From Actinomycetes bacterium (GTDB lineage: Bacteria > Planctomycetota > Phycisphaerae > JAACET01), in NCBI GenBank assembly GCA_030631725.1, contig DAOVKO010000020.1:1-15722 (forward strand): DNA of 15,722 nucleotides, in the 5' to 3' direction. The translations under genes and the position numbers were made by a program. Below, piece by piece: positions 13,338 through 15,722 of the stretch; the stretch's first letter is position 1; each line of letters begins with the position of its first letter. The notes under the pieces are model-generated. The model had not been told where the DNA came from. It did no database searches and was given only the letters and a program-made list of their open reading frames with translations.

Positions 13338-14243
13338 TCATGACTTACCCTCTACTTGCAGGAGCAGACGCATAAAGGTGCCGGTGAGGTAAATTAGGAA
13401 CTCTACCTCCTTTGGTGACCAACCCTCACCATGCTTTACCGCATTGTTCTGATACTGAGCGAAGTGCTCGAGGAGCTTATGCAGCATATTGCGGACCTGT
13501 ACATGGACGCCCCGCTCTTCCATCCACCCCAGAAGCAATGTCTTCTGATTCTCCAGTGACTTACGGTTGCCTAACAGGTCCTGCACCAGTTTCTCTACGG
13601 ATGACCGCAAGTCGTCCAGCAGAGCACGATAACTGGATTCGTTTTTGGTTAGATAGATGCGAAGCGCATTCCCAAAATGAGTTGCTGCTGACTTGTGACC
13701 GTCCAGCCAAGCGAGGGTATCATTCACTGCGCCCTGGTCCAGTAATTTGGCACCACGAGGGTAAAGCGATACTGTTTTACCTCGCACCGCCAATTGGATA
13801 TCTATGAAAGGACTTGCGTCGATGGCACTCCTAATTGCTGCCGCGAGAGCAGCAACTTTACGGCATCTCGCATCTGTCAGGACCCAGAAAAGCGTCTGCA
13901 ATGCCAAGACCATTTCCCTCTGATTCAAGGCTGATGCTAAGCCGCTGTACACCGGGCTCTCCGTGAATTTCTTCTCCGACAGTGCGTAGTTGGAAGCCAA
14001 CGCTCTTGCCAGGACAGGCCAGCCCGTGGCAGAGATGGTGGGCTGCCTGTGGCCGAGACTGAACGCAAATTGGTCCGCAATCAAAGGATGGTCCAGGAGG
14101 AAGACGCCCACAGTTCTGTCTACGGCTGTCAGCACCCTGTTCTTAAAACGCTCTAGTTCCCGCGACTGGTCCACTTGTATGTTCCAACGTTGGTGGAACT
14201 GCTCAAGACGACGGCGCATGGATGGATGCCGTGTTTGGCTCAT
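13338..14243 (-). CDS. Uncharacterised protein encoded with the restriction enzyme; abortive-infection/HEPN-like C-terminus suspected
   Basis: This 301-residue, mostly helical, soluble protein is not one I can assign to a named family. The N-terminal half has RELERFKNRVLTAVDRTVG (28-46), reminiscent of N-terminal segments in some abortive-infection proteins. The C-terminal third contains LRIYLTKNESSYRALLDDLR (194-213), then FAQYQNNAVKHGEGW (261-275) and EFLIYLTGTFMRLLLQ (281-296). That NNxxxKHG stretch before a hydrophobic helix resembles HEPN or Abi-type C-terminal domains, whose RNase motif is R-x4-6-H; here the arginine position appears to be Q or N. No signal peptide or membrane segment is evident. 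The start is well supported: AGGAG lies 7 bases upstream and the gene begins 14 bp after the methyltransferase stop, so the two are surely one operon. A defence-accessory role is inferred from this context. Confidence 0.75.
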   Translation of the reverse strand: MSQTRHPSMRRRLEQFHQRWNIQVDQSRELERFKNRVLTAVDRTVGVFLLDHPLIADQFAFSLGHRQPTISATGWPVLARALASNYALSEKKFTESPVYSGLASALNQREMVLALQTLFWVLTDARCRKVAALAAAIRSAIDASPFIDIQLAVRGKTVSLYPRGAKLLDQGAVNDTLAWLDGHKSAATHFGNALRIYLTKNESSYRALLDDLRSSVEKLVQDLLGNRKSLENQKTLLLGWMEERGVHVQVRNMLHKLLEHFAQYQNNAVKHGEGWSPKEVEFLIYLTGTFMRLLLQVEGKS

Positions 14244-14257
14244 TCATATTCTCCTGC

Positions 14258-15722
14258 TCACTTGTTAGCTTCCTCCACGATGGCGATTTCCGCTTCCGTC
14301 AGGCCGTAGAGGCCATACACCAGTTTATCAATCTCGGCGTCGGTGGCGTCGATTTGTCGCTGGATGATGGCTTTTTGCTGCTCCGACTTGGCAGCCGCAA
14401 GCTGCTTGTGCAAGGCCAGCATCGATTCGACCAGACTCACCATTCGGTCGTGCGCGGCCTTGTCAGCAGGTTCTGCTGGATTAATCGCGGGAATGGGGAG
14501 AGAACGTACTGTGGTCAACGAGATGCGAGGGAAAAGTCGCTGCTTTCCTTTCTCGGTCCGTGTTCGAACAAAATAGCCTATTGCACGGGAATTGAGAATG
14601 CCGAGCAGATAGTTGAGTTGAAGCCTCTTGGGGATCACGATCACAACGGCTTTGCTTGACACGTGGGTGGTAGCTGTCGGGGCGCAAACAAGGGTCGTGC
14701 CTGTAATTTCACGGATCAGTATCCTTGGGACACTACAGAATTCCCAAGGTGGCCTGTTGTAGCACCACTCTCCGTACGAGACGTATTCCCTGAATTTTGG
14801 CAGGAAGGAATACCTCTTGACGTTGGCCCCGGTGGATTCGCGCCAATAAGTCTTGTCTTTCTTTCTGGAGTTGTGATAGACCCGCTGCTGAATCTGCTGC
14901 GATGAATGCATCGAGTTGTGATAGACCTGCATTCCCAGGGTATAACTTGCGAGCGTGTCCAACGGCACGCCCTTAGCGATCATCTTCTGCACCGCGCTAC
15001 ATTCGCCCCCATCACTAGCCAGAAAAGGGTACTCCTTGCCATCATTCCACGATGACATTGGGATAGTCCTTTTCCCCTTTGCTGCCAATGCCATAGTCAC
15101 AGCATTTGGGTGCAAGGACTGGTCCCTCACCACTTCCACTTCACGACCGGGCCTTCGCTCTGTGATCAATATCGTGCTATTAACTTGAGCGTTAGCGAAA
15201 ACCGGACCCCAGAAACACACGACTTGTCTCAGCCAACCGTGTTCAAGCAGATACTTTCGTACTGATGCGTACGCAGGCGTAGCGAGAAATGAGGACGGGA
15301 TGATGTAGCCGAATCTCCCAGAACTGCCTAAAAGCTCATGGGCCTTCTCTATGAAAAACCTGTACAGATCGGGTTTTCCATGAGTAAAGCGATATTGTTC
15401 GAGCAGATAACTCTTGTCTGGACTATCAGAAACCAAGACATACGGCGGATTGCCGATGATGCAGTCGAATCCCCCAGCCTGCATGGCGTCGGGAAAACCC
15501 TGCTTCCAGTCGAAGGGATTGACCCGCTTGATTTCTTCGGGATCGGGGATCAGTTTGTCGGTGAAGTAGTCCGGCCCGATCAGGGAATTGCCGCACTTGA
15601 TGTTGTCGGCCAGATTGGGAAGGGCCCGCTCGTGAAAAAGCCGCATCTGCTTGGAAACACTCTGGTCGGTCTCGCCTTCCAACACCTTCAGCAACAAAGA
15701 CAGCTTGGAGACCTCCACGGCC
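14258..15722 (-). CDS. Eco57I-like (type IIG) restriction-modification DNA methyltransferase, C-terminal part, cut by window edge
   Basis: About 487 residues are visible; the frame is open to the window end, so the N-terminus (usually a nuclease domain and SAM motif I) lies outside. The visible part begins in the segment VEVSKLSLLLKVLEGE, typical of the region before the catalytic motif. FDCIIGNPPYV follows, with the N6-adenine methyltransferase motif IV NPPY at 15440-15451. Next come KPDLYRFFIEKA and GRFGYIIPSSFLATPAY (motif VI-VIII region). A TaqI/Eco57I-type target-recognition domain covers the rest, with ILNSRAIGYFVRT, and the characteristic tail DAEIDKLVYGLYGLTEAEIA ends it. Such enzymes methylate adenine in a specific site and, in type IIG proteins, also cut DNA. 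The 301-aa gene follows 14 bp downstream on the same strand. BREX PglX is a more distant alternative. Confidence 0.88.
   Translation of the reverse strand, partial: AVEVSKLSLLLKVLEGETDQSVSKQMRLFHERALPNLADNIKCGNSLIGPDYFTDKLIPDPEEIKRVNPFDWKQGFPDAMQAGGFDCIIGNPPYVLVSDSPDKSYLLEQYRFTHGKPDLYRFFIEKAHELLGSSGRFGYIIPSSFLATPAYASVRKYLLEHGWLRQVVCFWGPVFANAQVNSTILITERRPGREVEVVRDQSLHPNAVTMALAAKGKRTIPMSSWNDGKEYPFLASDGGECSAVQKMIAKGVPLDTLASYTLGMQVYHNSMHSSQQIQQRVYHNSRKKDKTYWRESTGANVKRYSFLPKFREYVSYGEWCYNRPPWEFCSVPRILIREITGTTLVCAPTATTHVSSKAVVIVIPKRLQLNYLLGILNSRAIGYFVRTRTEKGKQRLFPRISLTTVRSLPIPAINPAEPADKAAHDRMVSLVESMLALHKQLAAAKSEQQKAIIQRQIDATDAEIDKLVYGLYGLTEAEIAIVEEANK

Overview
The window looks like a chromosomal segment from an anaerobic or microaerobic, moderately GC-rich Gram-negative bacterium. 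The gene mix suggests a Planctomycetota/PVC-type lineage: a polytopic spermidine-synthase-like protein, a lipoprotein isoaspartyl methyltransferase, a GH130 mannoside phosphorylase and an FHA-GAF-PPM protein. This placement is an inference from gene content and general sequence style; no rRNA or other phylogenetic marker is present.

Layout. (1) 60-2985, plus strand: an Rrf2-type regulator, the hybrid cluster protein Hcp, and a ferredoxin-like protein 17 bp downstream, together a compact nitrosative-stress (NO/hydroxylamine) module. (2) 3112-4032, minus: an extended-SDR sugar-nucleotide-type epimerase/dehydratase. (3) 4033-4388: a repeat-rich gap with a nested palindrome, a short tandem repeat, AT-rich tracts and a motif resembling the end of an IS200/REP-associated transposon. 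(4) 4389-7675, minus: a probable two-gene operon of a lipoprotein-type isoaspartyl methyltransferase and an 806-residue membrane protein with a spermidine-synthase-like methyltransferase core. (5) 7874-8830, plus: a GH130 glycoside phosphorylase. (6) 9347-10146, plus: an HU/IHF-family DNA-binding protein and a cold-shock protein, each preceded by a candidate promoter and a longish untranslated leader. (7) 10260-13156, plus: a BioF-type PLP synthase, then an FHA-GAF-PPM signalling protein whose phosphopeptide-binding and phosphatase metal residues look degraded. (8) 13171-15722: a defence island edge on the minus strand. It holds the C-terminal part of an Eco57I-like restriction/methyltransferase that runs off the window, a 301-residue partner of unknown function with an abortive-infection/HEPN-like tail, and a relic of a second methyltransferase 3' end enclosed by a 26-bp imperfect inverted repeat.

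The most novel-looking material is the pseudo-enzyme-like FHA-GAF-PPM protein, the restriction/301-aa pair with the adjacent relic and inverted repeat, and the Rrf2 regulator that lacks two of three canonical cluster cysteines although it sits beside hcp. No tRNA, rRNA, CRISPR array or complete insertion sequence was seen.
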